NCBI GenBank assembly: GCA_910575755.1
Contig: CAJTFO010000004.1
Span: forward strand, 168,230 to 232,229
DNA: 64,000 nt
Origin: Desulfovibrionaceae bacterium
GTDB lineage: Bacteria > Desulfobacterota > Desulfovibrionia > Desulfovibrionales > Desulfovibrionaceae
Reading direction: 5' to 3'
The first letter of the stretch is position 1; the number at the start of each line of letters is the position of its first letter. The position numbers and the translations under genes are program-made. Of the stretch, positions 39,849 to 47,379 are shown piece after piece. A model generated the notes under the pieces. The model had not been told where the DNA came from. It was given only the letters and a program-made list of their open reading frames with translations, and did not search any database.

Positions 39849-42084
39849 GGCCGTCGTCCTCCTTCACATACCCACAGCCCTTGACCGGACAGATGACCCT
39901 GACCCCGTCCCGGCTCTTCTTTTCCACCAGATAAGGGGAATCGCAGCGCGGGCAGGGGCCGGGCACGGGCTTGTCCCAGAGGGCGAAATCACACTGGGGA
40001 TACTGGTCGCAGGAATAAAAGATCTTGCCGCGCCGGCTGCTCTTTTCCACCAGACCGCCCTTGCCGCAGCGCGGGCAGGGCACGCCCGTGGAAAAGGGCG
40101 CGGCATAGTCGCAGGCCGGATAACCCGTGCAGGCAATGAAACGGCTGCCGGTGCGCGATTTTTTGATCACCAGATCCTTGCCGCAGCGCGGGCATTGGCC
40201 CACTTTTTCATACTGCGGCTTTTCCTGGGCCACGGCCTCCACCCTGCCGTCCTCGGTGCGCGCGAAATTGCTCGTATAGCGGCAGTCCGGATACGCGGAG
40301 CAGGCCAGAAAGGCGCCCGCCTTGCCGAACTTGATCAGCAGGGGCTTGCCGCATTCCGGGCAGGGCAGGTCCGCGGGCAGGCCGCCCTTGAGACTCTGCA
40401 TGTTTTTGGCCGCGGCCTCCAGGGTGGGGTTGAAATCCGCCGCGAAGGCGCGCATCAGATCCACCCAGTTTTCGCCGCCTTCGGCCACCTTGTCCAGGCC
40501 TTCCTCCATCTGGGCGGTGAAGCCCACGTCCATAAGCCTGGCGAAATGCTCCACAAGCTGGCGGCAGACTACCCGCCCCAGATCCGTGGGTACAAAGTGG
40601 CGTTCGGTGAGCTGCACATAGTCGCGGTCCTGCAGGGTGGAAATGATGGCCGCGTAGGTGGAGGGGCGACCGATGCCCCGTTCTTCCAGCTCACGCACCA
40701 GACTGGCTTCGCTGTAGCGGGCCGGGGGCTGGGTGAATTTCTGCTCCTTGTTCAGCCTGTCCAGGGTCAGGGTCTGCCCTGCCGCAAGCGGCGGCAGTTC
40801 GGCGTCCGCCTCCTCCGCGCCGCGCGGCAGCACGGCCAGAAAGCCGGGAAAAAGCAGGCGTTCGCCCTTGGCCCGCCAGAGGGTATGCGCACAGGCGATC
40901 AGGGCCGTGGTGTCGTGGAAGCGGGCCCCGGCCATCTGCGAGGCCACAAAGCGCGACCAGATCAGCCGGTAGAGATTGTACTGCTCCGGCGGCAGGTGCT
41001 GTTTGACCATATCCGGCGTAATGTTCACATCCACCGGGCGGATGGCTTCGTGGGCGTCCTGGGCCCCGCCCTTGGCCTTGTAGACGCGCGCCTTTTTGGG
41101 CAGATGGTTTTCGCCGAAAGTCTGTATGATGAAGTCTCTGGCCGCCTGACGCGCCTCGTCGGCAATGCGCGTGGAGTCTGTGCGCATGTAGGTGATCAGG
41201 GCCGTAAGCCCCCTGTCGCCCAGTTCCACGCCTTCATACAGGCGCTGGGCGATGTTCATGGTGCGCTTGGCCGTGTAGGACAGGCGCTGGTTGGCCGCCT
41301 GTTGCAGCGTGGAGGTGATGAAGGGCGGCTGGGGGGCGCGCTCGCGCTCCTTTTCCTCCACGCTTTCCACCACAAAGGGCTTGTCCCTGAGCGCGGCTTC
41401 CAGACTGTCCGCCTGTTCCGCATTGCTGATGACGGCTTTCTTGCCGTTGATCCTGACCAGGTCAGCCTTGAAGGGCGGCGGCGCGTCGGCTGCCAGCAGG
41501 GCTTTGAACAGCCAGTATTCCTCGGGGCGGAAGGCTTCGCGTTCGGCCTCGCGTTCCACGATCAGGCGCAGGGCCACGGATTGCACGCGCCCGGCGGAAA
41601 TGCCGCGTTTGATGGTTTTCCAGAGCAGGGGCGAAATTTTGTAGCCCACCAGGCGGTCCAGCACACGTCGGGCCTGCTGGGCATCAAAAAGATGGCCGTT
41701 GAGCTCGCGCGGGCGCTCCAGAGCCTCTCTGACGGCTTTGGCCGTGATTTCATTGAACTGAATGCGCTTGATATCCCTGGCCTTGTCGCGGATCAGCTCG
41801 GCCACATGCCAGGCAATGGCCTCGCCCTCGCGGTCCGGGTCGGGGGCCAGATAGACCGTATCGGCCTTGGCCGCGGCGGCGCGCAGTTCACTGACCACGT
41901 TTTTCTTGTTTTCAATCACTTCGTAATGGGGCGCGAAGTCATTGGCCTCGTCCACGCCCAGGGAACTGGAGGGCAGGTCGCGCACATGGCCCACGCTGGC
42001 CTGCACCATATACTGCGGCCCCAGAAATTTTTTGATGGTTTTCACCTTGGCCGGGGATTCCACTATGATCAACTGCTTGCCCAT
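39841..42084 (-). CDS. topA: DNA topoisomerase I
   Basis: A 747-residue type IA topoisomerase that relaxes negative supercoils. The N-terminal TOPRIM domain starts LIIVESPAK with the acidic DPDREGEAIAWH motif for magnesium. The catalytic tyrosine is Tyr299 in LITYMRTDSTRI, and GIGRPSTYAAII follows. The last 160 residues carry four zinc-ribbon modules: CPECGKPLL...C..C, CPRCGKDLV...C..C, CPRCGKGGLV...C..C and CPRCDSPYLV...C..C. AAGGA lies six bases before the ATG. xdhC overlaps its stop. The upstream gap of 216 bp to the divergent lipoprotein gene must hold its promoter. Confidence 0.96.
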   Translation of the reverse strand: MGKQLIIVESPAKVKTIKKFLGPQYMVQASVGHVRDLPSSSLGVDEANDFAPHYEVIENKKNVVSELRAAAAKADTVYLAPDPDREGEAIAWHVAELIRDKARDIKRIQFNEITAKAVREALERPRELNGHLFDAQQARRVLDRLVGYKISPLLWKTIKRGISAGRVQSVALRLIVEREAEREAFRPEEYWLFKALLAADAPPPFKADLVRINGKKAVISNAEQADSLEAALRDKPFVVESVEEKERERAPQPPFITSTLQQAANQRLSYTAKRTMNIAQRLYEGVELGDRGLTALITYMRTDSTRIADEARQAARDFIIQTFGENHLPKKARVYKAKGGAQDAHEAIRPVDVNITPDMVKQHLPPEQYNLYRLIWSRFVASQMAGARFHDTTALIACAHTLWRAKGERLLFPGFLAVLPRGAEEADAELPPLAAGQTLTLDRLNKEQKFTQPPARYSEASLVRELEERGIGRPSTYAAIISTLQDRDYVQLTERHFVPTDLGRVVCRQLVEHFARLMDVGFTAQMEEGLDKVAEGGENWVDLMRAFAADFNPTLEAAAKNMQSLKGGLPADLPCPECGKPLLIKFGKAGAFLACSAYPDCRYTSNFARTEDGRVEAVAQEKPQYEKVGQCPRCGKDLVIKKSRTGSRFIACTGYPACDYAAPFSTGVPCPRCGKGGLVEKSSRRGKIFYSCDQYPQCDFALWDKPVPGPCPRCDSPYLVEKKSRDGVRVICPVKGCGYVKEDDGHA

Positions 42085-42300
42085 ACGCCGTCCTTATCCG
42101 AATGCCGTGCGCCGCCGTTCCGGGTTCATTGCGTTCATTATGGTAGTGGCAAGATACGACAAACGCGGGCGGCGTCAAGTGCGGCGGCTGGCGCCCCTGT
42201 GGCCGCGACCCCTGTGACTGGACAGGCGCTTTCATCTGGGCTACTGAAATAATGCCGGTCGGTCCGGGACATGTGCCCATATGGCCGCAAGGGATTGCAT

Positions 42301-43017
42301 ATGCGCGTGTTTCACTGGTCATTCCGCCATCTTCTGCCGCTCTGTCTGCTGTGCTGTCTGCTGGGCGCCTGCGCCGGGCGGCAGGCCACGGACGCCGTTC
42401 CGGAACAAGACGGCCTGGGGGGCGACGCCTCGGCGCGGGGCCCGTTTGCGCCCCTGCCGTCCGTGCCAGTCAGACCCGGCCAGAGGGTGCATGTGGCTGT
42501 CAGCGGGGGCGAACCTGATCTGAATGCGGATCTGCAATCCATGCTCACGGCCTATATCCAGAGCGAGCGCGGTCTCACCCCGGCTGAAGCTGCCAGGGAC
42601 GCCCATATTCTGGTGCGCGTGCGCATTGAGGATATTTACCCCCTGGGTTCCAGAAGCGCGCCGGTCAGCGCGGGCAAGGCCCTGAGCGGCGCGGCCGCCG
42701 GGGCCATGCTGGGCATGTTGCTGGGCGGTGCCGTGGACGTCAACGGTCGCAGCGGCGCGGGCTGGGGCGCTGGCGGCGGCGCGTTGCTGGGCCTGGGCGC
42801 GGCCCTGCTGGACAGCCGGGGCAAAAGCAGGGTCTGGGGCCTGAGGGCCGGGGTGGGCATTCGCGCCGACGGACGTGAACCCGCTGAAAACGAAATGCGC
42901 CCGGTGGCCGTCAGCGCCGAGGGGGAGGACATGGGTCGCGAGGACTGTCTGCCCGCTCTGGAGGACAGCCTGAGCCTGGAAGTGCTCAAGGCCCTCGCGC
43001 CTTGGGGTCAGACCTGA
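42301..43017 (+). CDS. TraT-like lipoprotein (first of a pair)
   Basis: A 238-residue lipoprotein: signal peptide LLPLCLLCCLLGAC with the lipid-bearing Cys near residue 24. The mature part has a short beta-rich stretch, an AARDAHILVRVRIEDIY segment, then a long Gly/Ala-rich block (GKALSGAAAGAMLGMLLGGA...GAGWGAGGGALLGLGAALLD), then a second beta segment. This order, with one central glycine-rich membrane-like region, is that of TraT-type outer-membrane lipoproteins. AAGGGA precedes the ATG at 42301. The second lipoprotein gene follows 41 bp downstream. Similarity to TraT is weak and judged by layout. Confidence 0.6.
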   Translation: MRVFHWSFRHLLPLCLLCCLLGACAGRQATDAVPEQDGLGGDASARGPFAPLPSVPVRPGQRVHVAVSGGEPDLNADLQSMLTAYIQSERGLTPAEAARDAHILVRVRIEDIYPLGSRSAPVSAGKALSGAAAGAMLGMLLGGAVDVNGRSGAGWGAGGGALLGLGAALLDSRGKSRVWGLRAGVGIRADGREPAENEMRPVAVSAEGEDMGREDCLPALEDSLSLEVLKALAPWGQT

Positions 43018-43058
43018 GTAAAACGCCGTCCGCGAAAAGCCGCCCTGCAAGGAGCCAT

Positions 43059-43694
43059 ATGCCCGCAATGCGATTGTTTTTTCTCCTGCTGCTGAGTTTG
43101 AGTCTGCTTTCTCTCACTGCCTGCGTGCGCCAGGGCGACGGCGGCGCTGCCGATGTGGAGGTGCTGCGTTCCGGCGCGCTGAATCGGGCCGGCGCCGAGG
43201 ACATTTCCAACGTGGTCTATGTGAGCGTGCGGGACATGACCAGCCGCGTTCCCCATCTCCGTCCCCAGGCTGAGGCCTGGCTGAGCCGCAAGGGCTTTGC
43301 CGTGACGGACAATCCCAGCCAGGCTGGCCATATCGTTCAGATTTCCGTGCTCGCGGCGGGGCAGACCAGTTCGGAAAGCCTGCGCCATGTTGTGGACGCC
43401 GGATATGGCGCGCCCTCCGCTCTTTCCGGCACGGGCGGCGCGGCCCTGCTGGCCGACGTGCTGCTGGTGCAGCGGCGCGTGCCCAGCTCCCGCCGTCCCA
43501 GCCGGACAAACCTGAAAAATATTTCCAACCGCAATGCCGTGGCCAGCAGCCAGATGCGTCTGGGGCTGCTGGTGCGCCACGATATCCGGCTGAAATCAGA
43601 GCTGCCCGCCTATTTTGCGGATGTGCTGGCCCGCGAACTGAGCGCGGATATCAGCGCCGCCCCGCCCGTGTCCCAGACCGCGCCCGCACGCTGA
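43059..43694 (+). CDS. TraT-like lipoprotein (second of a pair)
   Basis: A 211-residue lipoprotein with the lipobox LSLTAC (Cys near residue 22). The mature part reads NVVYVSVRDMTSRVP..., then an AWLSRKGFAVTDNPSQAGHIVQISVLAAG stretch that matches the TraT pattern in which a KGY/F..V..P..A....QI.VL segment precedes the Gly-rich region (here YGAPSALSGTGGAALLADVLLVQRRVP). It resembles TraT complement-resistance/surface-exclusion proteins more clearly than the preceding gene does. AAGGAG is five bases before the ATG. There are no conjugation genes nearby, so plasmid-type surface exclusion is unlikely; the chromosomal role is unknown. Confidence 0.68.
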   Translation: MPAMRLFFLLLLSLSLLSLTACVRQGDGGAADVEVLRSGALNRAGAEDISNVVYVSVRDMTSRVPHLRPQAEAWLSRKGFAVTDNPSQAGHIVQISVLAAGQTSSESLRHVVDAGYGAPSALSGTGGAALLADVLLVQRRVPSSRRPSRTNLKNISNRNAVASSQMRLGLLVRHDIRLKSELPAYFADVLARELSADISAAPPVSQTAPAR

Positions 43695-43717
43695 ACGCGC
43701 ATCCCATCCCGCATTGA

Positions 43718-43756
43718 AAAGCGGCCCCCGCAATGGCGGAGGGCCGCTTTGTTTTG
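43718..43756 (+). terminator. Terminator after the TraT-like pair
   Basis: A nearly perfect 14-bp stem (43718-43731 with 43736-43750) with loop AATG, followed by GTTTTGG. It ends the two-lipoprotein transcript. Confidence 0.85.
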
Positions 43757-43903
43757 GTCATACGGAAAAGCCCTCGTCAGTGCCGCAGGCTGCCGCAAAA
43801 ATCAGGCAAGAAATTGGCAAAATCGTTTATTTCCGCCTGCGGAACTTCCACCTATATGTGCTCCATGAATTCACTGATGGCGTGGAGGTAAAAGGAGGCC
43901 GTG

Positions 43904-44842
43904 ATGAAAAATTGCCAAACCGCCCGCCTGGCGTCCTTTTTGTCGGCGGCACTGCTGATGTTTTCACTGACAGTGCATAGCATGCCCGCATCAGCGGCGG
44001 AATCTGCACAAAACAGCGAAGAGAAAGCCATGAACAGGATGCAACGGGCGGAAAAGAACAGACAGAAATTTCTCGGCGATGCCCAGTCCTCGCTGGCAAG
44101 GACTGACCCTGAGCTCATTGCCATGAAGGAACGTCTTCTCTATGGCGAAATTGTCGGGCGGGGAACGCTGAACGACCGGCAGAGAATGCTTGTCACGCTG
44201 GTCGCGCTTGCCGCAAGCCAAACGCTCGAAGACATGAAGGCCCATACGGAGGCGGCCTTGCGCGTCGGGCTCAGCCCCGTGGAAATCAAGGAAGCCTTGT
44301 ATCAGTGCGCGCCCTACATCGGCTTTCCCAAAACGGAAAGCGCCGTGCGTCTGGTCAATGAAGTCTTTGCCGGGAAGGGCATTGCCCTGCCGGGCAGGAG
44401 CCAGGGCACGGTCACGGAAGAAAGCCGTTTCAGGGATGGCCTTGCCGCGCAGAAGGCCATTTTCGGGGATGCCATCGACAAGATGCACGCATCAACCCCC
44501 GAGGGGCAGAAGGATATCATGGTGCATTACCTCTCCGCCTTCTGCTTCGGCGATATGTATACCCGTGGCGGGCTTGACCTGAAAACCCGCGAGCTGCTGA
44601 CATTCTGCATCATCAGCGCTCTGGGCGGCTGTGAGGCGCAGGTCAGAGCCCATGCGCAGGGCAACGCCAATGTGGGCAACAGCTCTGTACCCATGAAGGC
44701 AGCCGTTTCGGACGCAGCCGGCGGGATATCGAGACGCTTTGCCCTCGTGCGCGGTTGCTTGAGGGTTTTGAAGCGCGCGGCTCAAGAGCCGCCGGCGCGC
44801 AAGAAAATGTGGACGCCTGGCTGCGCAGGCTCGGCCTGCTGA
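43904..44842 (+). CDS. Exported carboxymuconolactone decarboxylase-like protein with aberrant C-terminus
   Basis: A 312-residue frame. A signal peptide (to about residue 32, ASA) precedes two carboxymuconolactone decarboxylase (CMD/AhpD-fold) domains: the first with TLVALAASQTLEDMKAHTEAALRVGLSPVEIKEAL and YIGFPKTESAV (about 95-155), the second starting ELLTFCIISALGGCEAQVRAHAQGNANVG (about 225-255). After GNANVGNS the expected YIGFP-type helix is absent and the frame continues as a basic, non-homologous tail. From that point another frame (stop at 44850, reading ...DAWLRRLGLLNA) looks like the end of a different protein, which suggests a deletion junction. AGGAGG lies five bases before the ATG. 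The gene may be non-functional. Confidence 0.7.
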   Translation: MKNCQTARLASFLSAALLMFSLTVHSMPASAAESAQNSEEKAMNRMQRAEKNRQKFLGDAQSSLARTDPELIAMKERLLYGEIVGRGTLNDRQRMLVTLVALAASQTLEDMKAHTEAALRVGLSPVEIKEALYQCAPYIGFPKTESAVRLVNEVFAGKGIALPGRSQGTVTEESRFRDGLAAQKAIFGDAIDKMHASTPEGQKDIMVHYLSAFCFGDMYTRGGLDLKTRELLTFCIISALGGCEAQVRAHAQGNANVGNSSVPMKAAVSDAAGGISRRFALVRGCLRVLKRAAQEPPARKKMWTPGCAGSAC

Positions 44843-44854
44843 ACGCGTGAGTCT

Positions 44855-44907
44855 GAGCCGCCTGTCGCCCAGAGTCCGTCAGGAGCATTCCCGGCGGGCT
44901 CTTTTTC
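44855..44907 (+). terminator. Possible terminator after the CMD-like gene
   Basis: GAGCCGCC (from about 44855) can pair with GGCGGGCTC (ending 44901) with one bulge, followed by TTTTT. The loop is long (about 30 nt), so confidence is low. It lies between converging genes. Confidence 0.4.
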
Positions 44908-44920
44908 TCGCCGCATGCAG

Positions 44921-45832
44921 CTATGCGCTGTATCTTTTTCTGTTGATGTCCCGGTGCGGAGGCTCCCCGAACATGCGTTTGTACTCGCGGTTGAACTGCG
45001 TCACGCTTTCATAGCCTACGCACAGCGCCGCGCCGGCCGCGCGTTCATTCTCCATGAACATCAGGCGTTGCGCCTCATACAGACGCAATTGCTTGTAATA
45101 CTGCAAGGGGCTGAACCCTGTGATATTTTTAAAATGGCGGTGCAGGCTTGATACCGACATGCTGACCTCTCTGGCCAAGGCGTCCATGCGCAGAGGGGTG
45201 GCGATATGTTGCCTCATGAGCGCAATGGCCTGAATAATCTGATTGTTTTGCGAACCGCGCGTGTACAGCCTTTGCAAGACGCCGCCCTGCGGCCCGATAA
45301 GCAGCAGATAATGAAGTTCGCGCATGATAAGCGGCGCGCGTATGGCAATCTGCTGCGGCTTGTCCAGCAGTTGCGCAAGCCGCAGCAGTGCTTCCATGAA
45401 CTCCGGTTCCGCATCGGCGACAGACACTCCCTGGCCTTCCGCAGATGAGGGTTTTTCCTCCGGCGCCATTTCCATGACCAGATCGCTGAGGATGTGCCTG
45501 TCCAGATAAAAGAAAAGGCAAAGAAACGGCTTTTCCGGCGTGGGGTCAATAATGTAGGAGGCGCTTGGCATGTCCACTGCGGAAACAAGACATTGGTTGG
45601 CGTGCATGCGGTATTCCCGCGAGCCTACGCTGGCATGCTTCCCGCCCTGGATGATGACTGAAGCCAGCGGCTTTTCAAAGCAGCGCTCCGGGCCCTTGGC
45701 CGCTTGACGGCGCACCAGCTTCAGCCCGTTGATGGCGCACGCGCCAATGCCCGGCTTTTCCATATGCCGCAGCACTATTTCTTTCAGTCCTGCATTGATT
45801 TCCTGTATTTTTTTCTGGTTGAGGTCAGTCAT
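44921..45832 (-). CDS. AraC-family transcriptional regulator
   Basis: A 303-residue regulator. The N-terminal domain (about residues 20-170; KGPERCFEKPLASVIIQGGKH, PTPEKPFLCLFFYLD) is the AraC_N type, a cupin-like sensing fold. The C-terminal 100 residues hold two helix-turn-helix motifs: MDALAREVSMSVSSLHRHFKNITG and the second ending REYKRMFGEPP. GGGAGG eight bases upstream fixes the ATG at 45832; a 71-codon extension further upstream is not supported. It diverges from the cupin gene and faces the CMD-like gene, and likely controls one or both. Inducer unknown. Confidence 0.9.
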   Translation of the reverse strand: MTDLNQKKIQEINAGLKEIVLRHMEKPGIGACAINGLKLVRRQAAKGPERCFEKPLASVIIQGGKHASVGSREYRMHANQCLVSAVDMPSASYIIDPTPEKPFLCLFFYLDRHILSDLVMEMAPEEKPSSAEGQGVSVADAEPEFMEALLRLAQLLDKPQQIAIRAPLIMRELHYLLLIGPQGGVLQRLYTRGSQNNQIIQAIALMRQHIATPLRMDALAREVSMSVSSLHRHFKNITGFSPLQYYKQLRLYEAQRLMFMENERAAGAALCVGYESVTQFNREYKRMFGEPPHRDINRKRYSA

Positions 45833-46056
45833 GCGTCGCGCCTCCCGTTGCGGGAAAAGGGAACTGCTTTGGTTCGCGTATCTGTAATGCGGTCTTTTTC
45901 TGCCATATTTCTCGCCTTTTGAATATATTCTGATAGAATAAGGCAATTTTTTGGAAAAAACAGGCTTTTCTGCGTGATGGTCCGGCGTCATATACACAAA
46001 ATGGAAACAGGGATGCCCCCTCAACCATGCCACAGTCGTAACCAAGGAGAGAAGCT
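45833..46056. promoter_or_regulatory. Divergent promoter region, AraC regulator / cupin gene
   Basis: A 224-bp AT-rich region that must hold both promoters. AraC-type regulators usually bind such shared regions as direct repeats; none stands out clearly by eye. Confidence 0.4.
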
Positions 46057-46617
46057 ATGAAAAAACTGAAATGTGTGGCCGGGCTGTGCTGCCTGATGCT
46101 CTTTGGGGGCGTCGCCCTGGCCGGGGCCGCCGACGGCATGAAGCGCATGCCGGCATACGGCGATTCCGGCAGTGCCGGCCAGAATATAACGGATCATAAG
46201 GGAGCGGATATGAAGGAATTTACGGACGTGTTTCCGCGTGGCGGGGCCAATACGGCGTATGCCCGATATTTTGTGGGCAACAGTTATCTGAACAGGCTTT
46301 CCACGGAAGGCGTGGCTATCGCCAACGTCACCTTTGAGCCCGGCTGCCGCAACAACTGGCATGCTCATCACGCCTCCAAGGGCGGAGGACAAATCCTGCT
46401 CTGCACCGCCGGGCGCGGCTGGTATCAGGAATGGGGAAAACCGGCCCGTGAACTGCATGCCGGCGATGTGGCGCACATCCCCGCCGGGGTCAAACACTGG
46501 CACGGCGCGGCCAGGGACAGCTGGTTCGCGCATCTCGCCGTGGAGGTTCCGGGAGAAAACTGCAAAAATGAATGGATGGAAGCCGTCAGTGAGGAAGACT
46601 ACAAACGACTTCCCTGA
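46057..46617 (+). CDS. Exported cupin-domain protein
   Basis: A 186-residue protein with a signal peptide (LCCLMLFGGVALAGA, about 25 residues) and a single cupin barrel. Metal-binding motif 1 is EPGCRNNWHAHHASKG, with the HxH pair, and motif 2 is AGDVAHIPAGVKHWHGA. Such cupins often occur beside CMD-type proteins, as here, in possible quinol, peroxide or aldehyde chemistry, but the reaction is unknown. AAGGAG precedes the ATG. It is divergent from the AraC regulator. Confidence 0.87.
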   Translation: MKKLKCVAGLCCLMLFGGVALAGAADGMKRMPAYGDSGSAGQNITDHKGADMKEFTDVFPRGGANTAYARYFVGNSYLNRLSTEGVAIANVTFEPGCRNNWHAHHASKGGGQILLCTAGRGWYQEWGKPARELHAGDVAHIPAGVKHWHGAARDSWFAHLAVEVPGENCKNEWMEAVSEEDYKRLP

Positions 46618-46670
46618 AAATATGCAACGTTATGGCGGCATGGCTGATATGCCGCTTCTTCAGAAAAAAC

Positions 46671-46709
46671 GCGACCGACTTTCCCGGTGGATATGGAAAA
46701 GCCGGTCGC
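46671..46709 (+). terminator. Hairpin after the cupin gene
   Basis: The arms GCGACCGACTTTCC (46671-46684) and GGAAAAGCCGGTCGC pair with one or two mismatches. There is no clear T-tract. A smaller hairpin, GCGGCAT/ATGCCGC followed by TTCTTC, lies just upstream at about 46635-46655. Confidence 0.55.
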
Positions 46710-46836
46710 GTCATCTGCGCCTGTCGGTTTTTTGCCTGCCTGTTTCACAGGAGGGATAGAAACGGGCGTTGTGCTGTCATTTTATCTGTACAGGACTGTC
46801 CGGCCATTTTTGCCCCGCTGTCACTCATGAGCGCCA

Positions 46837-47184
46837 TTACGGCTTGATGTAGGCAAAGCCCTCGCGTTGCAGGCGCACCACTTCCACCAGGCCGGCGGGA
46901 ACCACGGTGCAGCCCTGCCAGAGACGGCTGTGCTCAATGCTGTTATCCGCCAGGGCGTTGGCGCAGAGCATGACGCGCACGCCCTGATCCAGCAGCGGAG
47001 CGGCCAGCTCGCGCAGGTCCGCGTGCTCGTCGGTGAACAGGGTCACGGCCGGGCCGTTGGCCACCACTGCCAGCTGGAAGCTCTCGCCGGGCAGGCCCTT
47101 GATGTAGTTGGACGCGTTTTTCAGCACCATGCGCAGCATGGCGGGTTCGTTACTGTCTATATGAAGGCAGAGATCGTAGTTCAT
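46837..47184 (-). CDS. DsrE/F-like family protein
   Basis: A 115-residue cytoplasmic protein of the DsrE/F fold. The start NYDLCLHIDSNEPAMLRMVLKNASNYIKGLP, the middle LAVVANGPAVTLFT and the late GVRVMLCANALADN match the group of small intracellular sulfur-metabolism proteins often annotated DsrE-like. The cysteine in VMLCANAL corresponds to the position seen in family members that carry persulfides, which is inference here. GGAG lies close to the ATG (ACCGGAGAATAT). It stands alone between converging and diverging neighbours. Confidence 0.78.
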   Translation of the reverse strand: MNYDLCLHIDSNEPAMLRMVLKNASNYIKGLPGESFQLAVVANGPAVTLFTDEHADLRELAAPLLDQGVRVMLCANALADNSIEHSRLWQGCTVVPAGLVEVVRLQREGFAYIKP

Positions 47185-47379
47185 ATATTCTCCGGTAGAG
47201 TGTCTGGAGTCTGCTTGCAGAGGCAGACCCTAACAAAGGGGCGCGGCTTTGCCAAGCCGGGCCGCAGAAAATTCCTGTGCCCGGGCCAACGCGGAGAGGC
47301 ATTTTTATCTGGCGGCCCGGCTTTCCAGCCCGGCTCCGGCTTGCGTCCGCTGGCGCTCAAGAGTATAAAAAAGCGCATT

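Noticed and set aside
39826..42252. An 808-codon plus-strand frame over topA
   Set aside because: Reverse-strand shadow of topA and xdhC, which both have intact motifs.
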